Shown here piece by piece: positions 17,725 to 25,961 of a DNA stretch of 64,000 bases (its first letter is position 1; each line of letters opens with the position of its first letter). The stretch lies in assembly GCF_003574485.1 (NCBI RefSeq), contig NZ_QLIT01000031.1, positions 1 to 64,000 on the forward strand. The letters are read 5' to 3'. Made by a program: the position numbers and the translations under genes. The notes below the pieces were generated by a model that ran no database searches, was not told the DNA's origin, and worked only from the letters and a program-made list of their open reading frames with translations. Origin of the DNA: Facilibium subflavum. GTDB taxonomy: Bacteria; Pseudomonadota; Gammaproteobacteria; Francisellales; Francisellaceae.

Positions 17725-18978
17725 TTAGGAGACAGGTGCCTTATATGTATCATAAGACAGCTGCTTTTCTGTTTTGGCAACAAATGTTGTTACAGCCGCA
17801 TCACCGGTTACATTGACTGCAGTTCTTAGCATATCTAAAATACGATCAATACCAATAATAAGCCCAATACCTTCAACAGGTAAGCCTACTTGTGTTAAAA
17901 CAAGTGTTAAGGTAATAAGCCCAATACCTGGAACGCCTGCCGTGCCAATTGAGCTTAGTGTGGCGGTTAAAATAACGGTTAAATAGCCTGCTAAACTTAG
18001 ATCAATATTATAAACATGGGCAATAAAAACGGTTGCAACACCTTGCATAATTGCTGTCCCATCCATGTTAATTGTGGCGCCAAGTGGAATCGTGAAGCCT
18101 GCGACTTTATTATCCACACCAAGATTGTTTTCAACGGTTTGTAGCGTAAATGGCAGTGTGGCATTACTGCTTGCTGTTGAAAAGGCGAATAATTGTACGG
18201 GAAACATTTTTTTAAAAAAAGGCAATGGATTTAATCGCGCAAATATCGTAAGGATAATGCCATTGGTAAATATCACATGAAGCAATAAAACCAAAATAAC
18301 CGTGAAAAAGTAGCCAAAAACGTGCAAAAATTTAATTAACTCTGTTACCAGCACAAGTTTTGCAATCAAGGCAAATACACCATAAGGCGTGATGGCAATT
18401 ACCATTTTCACTAATGACATAATAACTTCATCAAAATCATTAAACCATTTTTTAATGCGATTTCCAGCCTCACCTGTGATATTGAGCGCAATGCCTAATA
18501 AAAGTGCAAAAATGATAATTTGCAGCATGCTCCCTTTTGCCAAAGACTGAAAAGGGTTTGCGGTAAATAGTCCGATAAGGGTTTCAGTAATGCTTTGCGG
18601 ACTTCCTATCACAACCTGATCAACGTTTAAAGGGATATTGGCACCGGCACCAATTTGCAATAATAACGCAACTGTAATTGCTAAAGTCACTGCAATGGCT
18701 GTTGTTATCACATACAGGATTAATGTTTTTCCGCCAACACGCCCTAATGACTTAGGGTCTGAGACATTGCTTGCCCCACAGACAATAGAGACAAACACAA
18801 GTGGCACAACAAGCATTTTCATTAAGGTGATAAAGATCGTGGCCATAATGTATAAAATGCCGTTGCTAAGATAGGTGTGAACCCAGGGTGTACTTGCAAA
18901 AGGGTGGAAAATCAAGCCAAAAATTGCGCCTAATCCCATGCCGATTAAAATATTACGTGTCAGTTTATGGCCTTTCAT
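17725..18978 (-). CDS. cation:dicarboxylate/amino-acid symporter (DAACS/SDF family)
   Basis: 417-residue inner-membrane carrier of the GltP/DctA family. The two re-entrant loop signatures are present: SSNATLPFTL for hairpin 1 and GATINMDGTA for TM7, followed by the GVPG region of hairpin 2. Eight membrane helices fit the hydrophobicity. The specific substrate (glutamate/aspartate, C4-dicarboxylate or serine) cannot be read from these motifs. It lies tail to tail with murB and 24 bases after sodC on the same strand, but a functional link with sodC is not evident. Confidence 0.92.
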   Translation of the reverse strand: MKGHKLTRNILIGMGLGAIFGLIFHPFASTPWVHTYLSNGILYIMATIFITLMKMLVVPLVFVSIVCGASNVSDPKSLGRVGGKTLILYVITTAIAVTLAITVALLLQIGAGANIPLNVDQVVIGSPQSITETLIGLFTANPFQSLAKGSMLQIIIFALLLGIALNITGEAGNRIKKWFNDFDEVIMSLVKMVIAITPYGVFALIAKLVLVTELIKFLHVFGYFFTVILVLLLHVIFTNGIILTIFARLNPLPFFKKMFPVQLFAFSTASSNATLPFTLQTVENNLGVDNKVAGFTIPLGATINMDGTAIMQGVATVFIAHVYNIDLSLAGYLTVILTATLSSIGTAGVPGIGLITLTLVLTQVGLPVEGIGLIIGIDRILDMLRTAVNVTGDAAVTTFVAKTEKQLSYDTYKAPVS

Positions 18979-19002
18979 TGTGCACCCCTTTTGATATCAA
19001 TA

Positions 19003-19527
19003 TTAAGGTTGATCGTTTTGCGCTTTGATAATCCCGCATGCAACACGTTTGCCACCACCACCAAGTTTTTCAGGTGCGTCACTATAATTATCCCCACCTT
19101 TATGTATCATGATTGCATGGTTAAGAATCGCATTTATCGTAAGCCTTGGTGCCAAAACAGGCAACGTTGCACGATGATCTTTATTGACAATTAATACAGG
19201 CAAGTCACCCAAATGGCCATTTTGGTAAGGGCCAAGGTGTTTATTTGTGTTATCTGGATCAAAATGGCCATTTGCATTTAAGCCATGATCGCCGCAGTCA
19301 GGGACTTCATGGATATGAAACCCATGAATACCCGGGGTTAAATCATGTAAATCAGGTGTAAAGAGCACACCATTTGAGGTCTGTTGTGCGATAATATTCC
19401 CTAGATAAGTATGCTTATTTGAGGTGGCATAAATCTTGATGGTGATTTTCTGTGGTAATGTGTTTGCATGGGTTGTGACCCCAACAGTAAGTCCAATAAG
19501 TAACATCAGTACGCTTAAGTGTTTCAT
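19003..19527 (-). CDS. sodC: periplasmic Cu/Zn superoxide dismutase
   Basis: Dismutates superoxide in the periplasm, a common defence against host oxidative burst. A signal peptide covers about the first 20 residues (LSVLMLLIGLTVGVTTHA). The metal ligands are in place: GFHIHEVPDCG, NANGHFDP, NKHLGP and GHLGDLP, and the late copper ligand in ILNHAIMIHKGGDNYSD; the active-site arginine is in GGGGKRVACG, and two cysteines can form the standard disulfide. Two ATGs stand in tandem; the second is 7 bases after AAGGA and is chosen. The frame stays open 12 codons further upstream, but that version would bury the signal peptide. Confidence 0.95.
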   Translation of the reverse strand: MKHLSVLMLLIGLTVGVTTHANTLPQKITIKIYATSNKHTYLGNIIAQQTSNGVLFTPDLHDLTPGIHGFHIHEVPDCGDHGLNANGHFDPDNTNKHLGPYQNGHLGDLPVLIVNKDHRATLPVLAPRLTINAILNHAIMIHKGGDNYSDAPEKLGGGGKRVACGIIKAQNDQP

Positions 19528-19791
19528 CATTTCATCCTTAACATTGATATGACACTTCCCCAATAATAGTAGGCAATAATTGGCAAAACAACGTGTTCTG
19601 CTTTTATTTTTGTAAGAAATTGTTATAAGAATTTAAGCTTGTGCTGCCAGAGGGCTTTGTCAGTGCATTTCATGCAAGTCAAGTCATTGTATGAAAATAT
19701 AAATCGAAAAAGTCATTCATCATTTTTTATAAAATTGTTTACAATAAGAAGGTAATCAATGACTTTTCTGTATGGGTAAAAGAGTAAAACT

Positions 19792-21927
19792 ATGTCATCA
19801 AGTGAAACGATTATGGATTTTGATTTACAGCCTGCATCATTGGATATCTGGGATAGTAAGTATCGTTTGAAAACAAGGCTGGGTGAGCCGGTTGATCAAA
19901 GTGTGGATGATACATACAAGCGTATCGCACAAGCATTATCAGAAGTAGAAAAAACACCTGAACTGCAGCAGAAGTGGTATAAAAGCTTTTTATGGGCGCT
20001 TAGAAATGGTGCAATTCCTGCTGGTAGAATCGTGTCAAATGCCGGGGCCTTGGCGCATAAACCGGCAACTTCGACGATTAACTGTACGGTCTCAGGGGTT
20101 ATTCATGATTCAATGGATGATATTTTGCAAAAAGTGCATGAGTCAGGGTTAACGCTTAAAGCAGGTTGTGGTATCGGCTATGAGTTTTCAACTTTACGAC
20201 CAAAAGGTGCTTTTGTTGCAGGGGCAGGTGCGAATACCTCAGGCCCAATGTCCTTTATGGATATTTATGATAAAATGTGTTTTACGGTAGCATCTGCCGG
20301 TGGCAGACGTGGCGCGCAGATGGGTACATTTGATGTGGGGCATCCTGATGTATTTGATTTTATTCGTGCCAAGCGTGAGAATGGGCGCTTGCGTCAATTT
20401 AACTTATCTTTGCTTATAACCAAAGACTTTTTATATGCGGTTGAGCATGATTTGCCGTGGCATTTGGCTTTCCCGATGAGCGCATCTGAACAGGCTGCCT
20501 ATAAAATTGATTTAAAAGATAAAGCAAAAGTCTTATGGCGTGATTGGCCATTAAAAGATGACTATATCACCGATGAAAGTGGTTTGGTGGCTTGTCGAAT
20601 TTATAATACGATTAAAGCACGCAGGCTTTGGGATATGATTATGTCATCGACATATGATTATGCAGAGCCCGGGTTTATTTTGATCGATAAAGTCAATGAA
20701 GAAAATAATAACTGGTTTTGTGAAACAATCCGTGCAACAAACCCTTGTGGCGAACAGCCATTACCACCTTATGGCTCCTGCTTATTGGGCTCAGTGAATC
20801 TCACAAAATTTGTGAAAAATCCTTTTTCAAAATCAGCTGAATTTGACTGGTCGACCTATCGTAAAGTCGTGCGAATTTTCACACGCATGTTGGATAATGT
20901 GGTCGAGATCAATGGATTGCCACTAAAGCAGCAGCGTGATGAGATTATGTCTAAACGTCGCCATGGCATGGGCTTTTTAGGGCTTGGGTCAACACTTACC
21001 ATGCTTAAGAAAAAATATGGTACTAGAGAATCACTTATTTTTACCGAAGAAGTTGCCAAACAGATGGCTTTAGAAGGCTGGAAAATTGGTGTGGAGCTTG
21101 CCAAAGAGAAAGGCTCAGCACCTGTGCTTGAAAAAGAATATGTGATCGATGAAGCATTATTGCGGTTGCGTCCTGAAATGGCAGCAGATGGTATCAAGGC
21201 AGGTGATGTTGTGAAGGGGCGTGTATTGCATGCTAAATACAGTCGTTATATGCAGCGTGTTGCTAAAGAAGATATTTCAATTATTGATGATATATGTGAG
21301 TATGGCTGTCGTTTCACGCATCATACATCAATCGCGCCAACAGGGACGATTTCATTGTCATTGGCCAATAATGCCAGTAACGGTATTGAGCCAAGCTTTG
21401 CGCATCATTATGCGCGTAATGTTATTCGTGCCGGGAAAAAAACCAAAGAGAAGGTGGATGTTTTTTCCTATGAGTTATTGGCTTATCGCCATCATGTGAA
21501 TGAAAATGCAATGCCATTTTCAAAAGATGAGAAAACAAAGCTGCCAGATTATTTTATTGCCGCAGATAATGTGACACCGAAACAGCACGTTGACATTCAG
21601 GCCGCGGCACAAAAGTGGATAGATTCAAGTATTTCTAAAACGGCTAATGTACCGACGGATTTCCCTTTTGTTGAGTTTAAAGATATCTACCTTTATGCGT
21701 ATCATCAAGGATTAAAGGGCTGTACGACTTTCCGTTTTAACCCGGAAGTTTTTCAAGGTGTTTTAGTAAAAGAGCAGGATCTGCAAAACACGACCTATCG
21801 GTTTACCCTTGAAGATGGCTCGGTATTGGAGCTCAAGGGCAATGAGATGATCGAATATGATGGTGAAACACATACAGCAGCAAATCTTTATGATGCGCTT
21901 AAAGAAGGGTATTACGGGAAGTTTTAA
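19792..21927 (+). CDS. nrdJa: adenosylcobalamin-dependent (class II) ribonucleotide reductase, catalytic subunit
   Basis: 711-residue subunit with the ten-stranded reductase barrel. The conserved TINCTVSG, AGCGIGYEFS, GGRRGAQMGT, ATNPCGEQPLPPYGSC (active-site cysteine and glutamate) and SIAPTGTISL segments are all present. Class II enzymes make the thiyl radical from adenosylcobalamin, so they need no oxygen and no small NrdB subunit. The protein stops after the barrel; the remaining C-terminal part is encoded by the next gene, as in the split NrdJa/NrdJb of Pseudomonas. The upstream region repeats AAGTCATT (19681, 19710) and its complement, possible operator words. I saw no cobalamin riboswitch. 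Confidence 0.95.
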   Translation: MSSSETIMDFDLQPASLDIWDSKYRLKTRLGEPVDQSVDDTYKRIAQALSEVEKTPELQQKWYKSFLWALRNGAIPAGRIVSNAGALAHKPATSTINCTVSGVIHDSMDDILQKVHESGLTLKAGCGIGYEFSTLRPKGAFVAGAGANTSGPMSFMDIYDKMCFTVASAGGRRGAQMGTFDVGHPDVFDFIRAKRENGRLRQFNLSLLITKDFLYAVEHDLPWHLAFPMSASEQAAYKIDLKDKAKVLWRDWPLKDDYITDESGLVACRIYNTIKARRLWDMIMSSTYDYAEPGFILIDKVNEENNNWFCETIRATNPCGEQPLPPYGSCLLGSVNLTKFVKNPFSKSAEFDWSTYRKVVRIFTRMLDNVVEINGLPLKQQRDEIMSKRRHGMGFLGLGSTLTMLKKKYGTRESLIFTEEVAKQMALEGWKIGVELAKEKGSAPVLEKEYVIDEALLRLRPEMAADGIKAGDVVKGRVLHAKYSRYMQRVAKEDISIIDDICEYGCRFTHHTSIAPTGTISLSLANNASNGIEPSFAHHYARNVIRAGKKTKEKVDVFSYELLAYRHHVNENAMPFSKDEKTKLPDYFIAADNVTPKQHVDIQAAAQKWIDSSISKTANVPTDFPFVEFKDIYLYAYHQGLKGCTTFRFNPEVFQGVLVKEQDLQNTTYRFTLEDGSVLELKGNEMIEYDGETHTAANLYDALKEGYYGKF

Positions 21928-21948
21928 GCATTGAGTAGTGGAGAAAAA

Positions 21949-22635
21949 ATGGCAGTTAAGATTGATAAGAAAATCACCGGGTTTGCAATCGTCAAAGAGG
22001 ATGAAAAACTCACAAAGGTCGCCTTAGAGAAAAAAGAAAAAGGGCATGAGCAGATGAGTGAGCGTATTAAGCGCCCTGAATCACTTGCAGGTGAGACATA
22101 TAAAATCAAACCACCGCATGCTGAGCATGCATTGTATGTGACCATTAATGATATTATCTTAAATGAGGGCACCGAGCATGAAGTGCGTCGTCCTTTTGAA
22201 ATTTTCTTAAGCTCAAAGAATATGGAGCATTTTCAATGGACGATTGCATTAACACTGATTATTTCAGCTGTTTTTCGCAAAGGGGGTGATATTACCTTTT
22301 TGGTTGAAGAGCTTCGTTCAGTATTTGATCCTAATGGGGGATATTTTAAACGTGGCAGCAAATATGTACCATCGCTTGTGTCTGAAATTGGTGATGTGAT
22401 TGAGAAGCATTTAAGAAAGATTGGCATGCTGCCAGAAGAAGATGTAGATGAAAACCAACGGCTTTTTATTGCAGGCAAAAAAGCTGAGCTTAATCAAAAA
22501 CAACAGCCAAGCAATGATGATGAGGTGAGCTTTCCACCAGAATCCCAGCTTTGTCATAAATGTAATACAAAAGCAATGGTGCAGATGGATGGCTGTATGA
22601 CTTGTTTAAGTTGTGGCTATTCCAAATGCGGTTAA
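21949..22635 (+). CDS. nrdJb: class II ribonucleotide reductase, C-terminal component with TSCPD domain and Zn ribbon
   Basis: 228 residues. The middle (about 85-165, with FEIFLSSKNMEHFQW and FDPNGGYFKRG) matches the TSCPD domain found at the C-terminus of long NrdJ proteins. The tail carries CHKCNTKAMVQMDGCMTCLSCGYSKCG-type cysteines, that is a zinc ribbon plus the cysteines that reduce the active-site disulfide of the catalytic subunit. The ATG has GGAG 5 bases upstream; an in-frame TTG lies six codons earlier. The 21-base gap to nrdJa makes a two-gene operon. Splitting of NrdJ is known from Pseudomonas aeruginosa. Confidence 0.93.
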   Translation: MAVKIDKKITGFAIVKEDEKLTKVALEKKEKGHEQMSERIKRPESLAGETYKIKPPHAEHALYVTINDIILNEGTEHEVRRPFEIFLSSKNMEHFQWTIALTLIISAVFRKGGDITFLVEELRSVFDPNGGYFKRGSKYVPSLVSEIGDVIEKHLRKIGMLPEEDVDENQRLFIAGKKAELNQKQQPSNDDEVSFPPESQLCHKCNTKAMVQMDGCMTCLSCGYSKCG

Positions 22636-22651
22636 TTGCAAACTATTGTTG

Positions 22652-23143
22652 ATGTCGTTTATGTTATATCTTTTATTTTACTTGGCCTTTTGTATTTACC
22701 TTGCTTATTTCTTGAAATCTAAAATGGCAACCTTGCTACTCGTGCTGTCTTTTATTAGCTGGGCACTGGTGCGTTCTCCTGTTATCAATGAAGTCCTTGC
22801 GCTCAGAGGTGTTCTCATGGTGCTATGCTATGTGTTTGAGTTTATAGTGTTATTGTACTATTTGCCTAAGAAAATCATTGATAAGACATATCCCAATATA
22901 AAGAAATCCTTGATTATCTGTACGGTATTATTAGTTATATTTAGCACGATTGCTTTAGTCATTAGCCTTTATATCCCATATGCGCAAAAGGTGTTAATGC
23001 AGCAAAGTCATGCTGATATAAACCAGTTATTGCAAAGGATAAGCCAGTTTTATAGGTTTGGCGTGTTTGCCGGGTTCTTAAGCTTTTGCTGTTATATTTA
23101 CTTGTGGTTTGGCATATCAAAGATATTATCAAATAAAGTCTGA
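22652..23143 (+). CDS. hypothetical membrane protein
   Basis: About 163 residues with four predicted membrane helices. The C-terminal half has a short charged loop (MQQSHADINQLLQRIS) between helices 3 and 4. I do not recognise a family. The start is uncertain: the frame is open from a GTG at 22613 that overlaps the end of nrdJb by 23 bases, but neither start has a good ribosome binding site. Its position right after nrdJb suggests co-transcription only. Confidence 0.6.
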   Translation: MSFMLYLLFYLAFCIYLAYFLKSKMATLLLVLSFISWALVRSPVINEVLALRGVLMVLCYVFEFIVLLYYLPKKIIDKTYPNIKKSLIICTVLLVIFSTIALVISLYIPYAQKVLMQQSHADINQLLQRISQFYRFGVFAGFLSFCCYIYLWFGISKILSNKV

Positions 23144-23248
23144 TTTTATATTCAAGCTGTTTTTATGCCCTAATAAAAAGTTGCTGCTTGCATTCAAAAG
23201 CATTTAAAAATAAGCTTTAACATATCGCTTTTAAAAAGGTTTTTGACG

Positions 23249-24754
23249 ATGGCTTTGGAAGATGGATTGTTTTCAGCGCAGCAATCACAACAAATAGATC
23301 AGTATTTAATTCAGGGAATAAAAATACCAAGCTTAAGCTTAATGGCAAAAGCCGCTTTTGCCTGTTTTTGCGCGCTTGAAAAGCAAAGGCCAAAGCATGT
23401 TGTTATTGTGACTGGAATGGGGAATAACGCCGGTGATGGCTTTATGGTTGCAACCTTAGCACATATGGCAGGCATTAAGACAAGCATTTATTCTTGTGTG
23501 CCTTTAGTGAAGCTTGCAGGTGATGCGGCATATATGTATCATCATGCACAGTCATTAGGCGTTCAGATGTATCAAGTAGAAGATTCATTGACATTTCATA
23601 AAGATATAGCTCAGGCTGATGTCATTGTTGATGCTATATTTGGTACGGGATTAAATCGTGATATAGAAGGCGTCTTTAAAAAAGCGATTGAAGCGATTAA
23701 TAGTCATTATCGTTTTGTAATCAGTGTTGATATTCCCTCTGGCATATGCGCAACAACAGGGAGAAAGTTTGCAATCGCCGTTAAAGCAAATATTACGGTG
23801 ACATTTATCTGCCAGAAAATGGGGCTTTATAGTGGCGTTGGGCCAGATTATGTCGGGGATATTATTTTTGCTTGTTTGGTTGATAGCGGTGCCTTGTCAC
23901 TAAATGATCGATACCAGCCACTTGCTTTTTTGTTAACAAAAAATGACCTTCAACACTTTCTCCCGCTATATAAGTATCACCAGAGTATCAATAAATCTGA
24001 CAAAGGGCATGTGGGTATTATTGCAGGAGACAAAGGAATGGCTGGTGCTGCCATTATGGCCGCAAAAGCTGCTTTGACTGTTGGGGCTGGCCGAGTGACC
24101 CTGTTTACGCATCCAGCGCATGCCGCGTTGATAAATGTAAAATGCCCAGAAGTGATGTGCTATGGTGTTGATGATTTAACCGACTATCAGACTTTAATCG
24201 AAAAGCTGGATGTTTTAGCGATTGGTTGTGGTAGTGTGAAAGGTCAGCCATGGTCAGATAAAGTGATCAAAAAAGCCTTAACACTTGATAAAATTAGCAT
24301 TGTTGATGCTGGTGCTTTAGATTATCTGACTAAAGGTATGGTTAGATCTGCACGGCTTATCACACCGCATGAAGGTGAGGCGGCAAGGCTTTTGCATATA
24401 GCAGCGCCAGATGTCAAAAATGATCGATTAAAGGCATTACAACAATTAGGTGATGATTATCAGGTATCTGTTTTATTAAAGGGGTGCGGCAGTTTGATAT
24501 ATGATCAAAAAAATGTTTATCTTTGTAAGGCTGGTGATCCAATATTGGCAACTGCCGGTTCAGGAGATCTGTTAACAGGTATAATTGCAGGCCTGTGTGC
24601 ACAGAACAAATCATTAAAGAAAGCCACTTTATTGGCAGTGTTACTGCAAGGCATTGCTGCAGAAGATTATGTGGAAGCAATTGGTAAGTATGGATTTTGT
24701 GCAACGAAATTATTGCCATTTGTCGTTGATGTATTAAACCAGTCTGACCGGTAA
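23249..24754 (+). CDS. nnr: bifunctional NAD(P)HX epimerase/ADP-dependent dehydratase
   Basis: About 501 residues. The N-terminal YjeF_N domain (about 1-215) epimerises NAD(P)HX; it shows TGMGNNAGDGFMVA, AIFGTGLNR and DIPSGICATTG. The C-terminal carbohydrate-kinase-like domain (about 225-500) dehydrates S-NAD(P)HX using ADP; it shows KGHVGIIAGDKGMAGAA, GCGS, DAGAL, TPHEGEAARL and the nucleotide-binding TAGSGDLLTGIIAGL. The protein repairs damaged cofactor. The ATG used follows AAGG by about 10 bases; two codons earlier there is an in-frame TTG. It lies just upstream of the tRNA cluster. Confidence 0.95.
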   Translation: MALEDGLFSAQQSQQIDQYLIQGIKIPSLSLMAKAAFACFCALEKQRPKHVVIVTGMGNNAGDGFMVATLAHMAGIKTSIYSCVPLVKLAGDAAYMYHHAQSLGVQMYQVEDSLTFHKDIAQADVIVDAIFGTGLNRDIEGVFKKAIEAINSHYRFVISVDIPSGICATTGRKFAIAVKANITVTFICQKMGLYSGVGPDYVGDIIFACLVDSGALSLNDRYQPLAFLLTKNDLQHFLPLYKYHQSINKSDKGHVGIIAGDKGMAGAAIMAAKAALTVGAGRVTLFTHPAHAALINVKCPEVMCYGVDDLTDYQTLIEKLDVLAIGCGSVKGQPWSDKVIKKALTLDKISIVDAGALDYLTKGMVRSARLITPHEGEAARLLHIAAPDVKNDRLKALQQLGDDYQVSVLLKGCGSLIYDQKNVYLCKAGDPILATAGSGDLLTGIIAGLCAQNKSLKKATLLAVLLQGIAAEDYVEAIGKYGFCATKLLPFVVDVLNQSDR

Positions 24755-24818
24755 ACAACCAAATCAAAGCCAATATTGGCCATGGGTGCGCGCAATAAAA
24801 AAAATCTTCAAAAAGTGC

Positions 24819-24849
24819 TTGACCAAAAACGGCAAATCCGTTTTAATAA
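24819..24849 (+). promoter_or_regulatory. promoter of the tRNA operon
   Basis: TTGACC followed, after 17 to 19 bases depending on the hexamer chosen, by TTTAATAA, then a GC-containing stretch and the first base of tRNA-Phe at 24858. This is the only obvious promoter for the five tRNA genes, which are spaced closely enough to form one transcript. Confidence 0.55.
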
Positions 24850-24857
24850 GCGTCATT

Positions 24858-24933
<76 letters not shown>

Positions 24934-24939
24934 TTATGT

Positions 24940-25016
<77 letters not shown>

Positions 25017-25050
25017 CTTGTTTTAACCGTCAGCGAGCGGGTTAGAATAT

Positions 25051-25127
25051 GCGCCCGTAGCTCATCTGGATAGAGCATCGGCCTTCTAAGCCGAGGGTAG
25101 CAGGTTCGAATCCTGCCGGGCGTACCA
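25051..25127 (+). tRNA. tRNA-Arg (TCT)
   Basis: 77 bases including encoded CCA. Acceptor GCGCCCG pairs with CGGGCGT (one G-T pair), anticodon loop CTTCTAA carries TCT, and the T loop reads GTTCGAATC. Confidence 0.98.
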
Positions 25128-25135
25128 TAAAACAG

Positions 25136-25161
25136 ATTTATGGTGGGCGTAGCTCAGTTGG
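25136..25161 (+). repeat. partial duplicate of the tRNA-His 5' end, copy 1
   Basis: 26 bases identical to 25297-25322, covering the base run before tRNA-His, its acceptor 5' strand and most of the D arm up to AGCTCAGTTGG. Here the sequence departs at once into unrelated DNA, so this copy is not a tRNA gene. The two copies start 161 bases apart and enclose a structured 135-base insert. Confidence 0.9.
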
Positions 25162-25296
25162 GTGAGACCGTATAGAAACTACAGCGTAGTTTTAGGTCGA
25201 ACGGGCGGAGCACGGATTGCGCAGCACCGGTTTTCTTAGCAAGGCAGGAGCCGAGCTTAGAAAAAGCAGCTCTAGCAAATGAGCTGTAACATTACA
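25162..25296 (+). other. structured spacer insert in the tRNA operon (possible small RNA or mobile cassette)
   Basis: 135 bases between the two copies of the tRNA-His 5' end, on the transcribed strand of the tRNA operon. It can fold into three hairpins: AAACTAC-AGC-GTAGTTT inside an outer GACC/GGTC stem (25166-25198); an imperfect TTCTTAGC/GCTTAGAA hairpin with a GGC/GCC tip (25233-25262); and CAGCTC-8 bases-GAGCTG (25267-25286). No coding potential is seen. It is richer in GC than nearby intergenic DNA. It could be a spacer-derived small RNA, a REP/MITE-like cassette or a decayed tRNA duplication. Confidence 0.5.
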
Positions 25297-25322
25297 ATTT
25301 ATGGTGGGCGTAGCTCAGTTGG
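25297..25322 (+). repeat. tRNA-His 5' end, copy 2 of the 26-base direct repeat
   Basis: The intact copy; it belongs to the complete tRNA-His gene starting at 25303. Exact match to 25136-25161. Confidence 0.9.
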
Positions 25323-25379
25323 TAGAGCCCCGGATTGTGATTCCGGTTGTCGTGGGTTCAAGTCCCATCGTTCACCCCA
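25303..25379 (+). tRNA. tRNA-His (GTG)
   Basis: 77 bases including the extra 5' G (position -1) typical of tRNA-His and an encoded CCA. Acceptor GTGGGCG pairs with CGTTCAC with two G-T pairs, anticodon loop TTGTGAT carries GTG, and the T loop reads GTTCAAGTC. A 5' fragment of this gene is repeated 161 bases upstream. Confidence 0.98.
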
Positions 25380-25384
25380 GTCAT

Positions 25385-25467
25385 GCGGACGTGGCGAAAT
25401 TGGTAGACGCACTGGATTTAGGTTCCAGCGGGAAACCGTGGGAGTTCGAGTCTCCCCGTCCGCACCA
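25385..25467 (+). tRNA. tRNA-Leu (TAG)
   Basis: 83 bases including encoded CCA, with a short variable arm (CGGGAAACCGT). Acceptor GCGGACG pairs with CGTCCGC, anticodon loop TTTAGGT carries TAG. Last tRNA of the cluster. A broken P4-type integrase gene begins 186 bases downstream, the usual arrangement when a tRNA 3' end serves as attachment site. Confidence 0.98.
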
Positions 25468-25580
25468 AATAATCATATTACAACGCCTCAAATTATCTCA
25501 TTATCATCTTTAAACCCTTGTTTTATAAGGTTTTACGTGCTCATGATATTTTATATTGTTTCATGACGACTTGTATTTAA

Positions 25581-25650
25581 GTGTCCCCTGTAGTGTCCCC
25601 TGTGCTATAATTTATCAATAAAAATTTCCAAATGTTGGATTTGGGGACAC
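25581..25650. repeat. GTGTCCCC repeats upstream of integrase remnant (possible arm-type or operator sites)
   Basis: Two tandem copies, GTGTCCCCTGTA and GTGTCCCCTGTG, at 25581-25604, and an inverted copy GGGGACAC at 25643-25650 that also contains the ribosome binding site of the integrase fragment. Repeated TGTCCCC words of this kind are common between a tRNA attachment site and P4-type integrase genes and may be arm-type integrase sites. Confidence 0.5.
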
Positions 25651-25652
25651 TT

Positions 25653-25961
25653 ATGCGGCTGAATGATACTAAAATAAAGGGTTTAAAGCACACAGGGAAG
25701 GAAAAGCTTTGCAGCGATGGTAGAGGTAGCATGCTATACCTTCGTGTAAGAGAGGTTTCAAAATCTTTTTTGTTTAAATACAAGATGTCAGGTAAAACCT
25801 GTAAACTTAGCTTAGGGACTTATCCTGATTTGTCCTTAAAAAACGCAAGGGAAAAAATGTCCCAAAAAGTGCAGACAGGTCGTTATCTAGCCATGGAGGT
25901 ATGTGGGAGTAAAGTTGCAGTATCAGAAAGTATATTTTGCTTGAACCATTTAATGGTCTGA
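25653..25961 (+). pseudogene. P4-type tyrosine integrase, N-terminal fragment
   Basis: About 102 codons. The first 80 residues match the N-terminal arm-binding domain (DUF4102) of P4-type tyrosine recombinases: MRLNDTKIKGLKHTGKEK, the DGRGSMLYLRV strand, FLFKYKMSGKTCKLSLGTYPDLSL and ARE-like helix. After about residue 80 similarity stops and a short unrelated tail (to a stop at 25961) follows; the core-binding and catalytic domains are absent. GGGGA lies 5 bases before the ATG. The position after tRNA-Leu marks a former genomic island or prophage. The fragment ends inside the stop-codon region of the convergent phosphodiesterase gene, so the breakpoint lies next to that gene. Confidence 0.8.

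Noticed and set aside
19564-19791. Cobalamin riboswitch before nrdJa
   Set aside because: The gap lacks the B12-box-like conserved core and is too short and AT-rich for that fold.
25141-25200. A second tRNA-His gene
   Set aside because: Only the first part up to the D arm is present; anticodon arm, T arm and acceptor 3' strand are missing.
25279-25566. Reading frames across the tRNA-His and tRNA-Leu genes
   Set aside because: They only translate the tRNA genes; peptides such as GGRSSVGRAPDCDSG are a known artefact of tRNA sequence.
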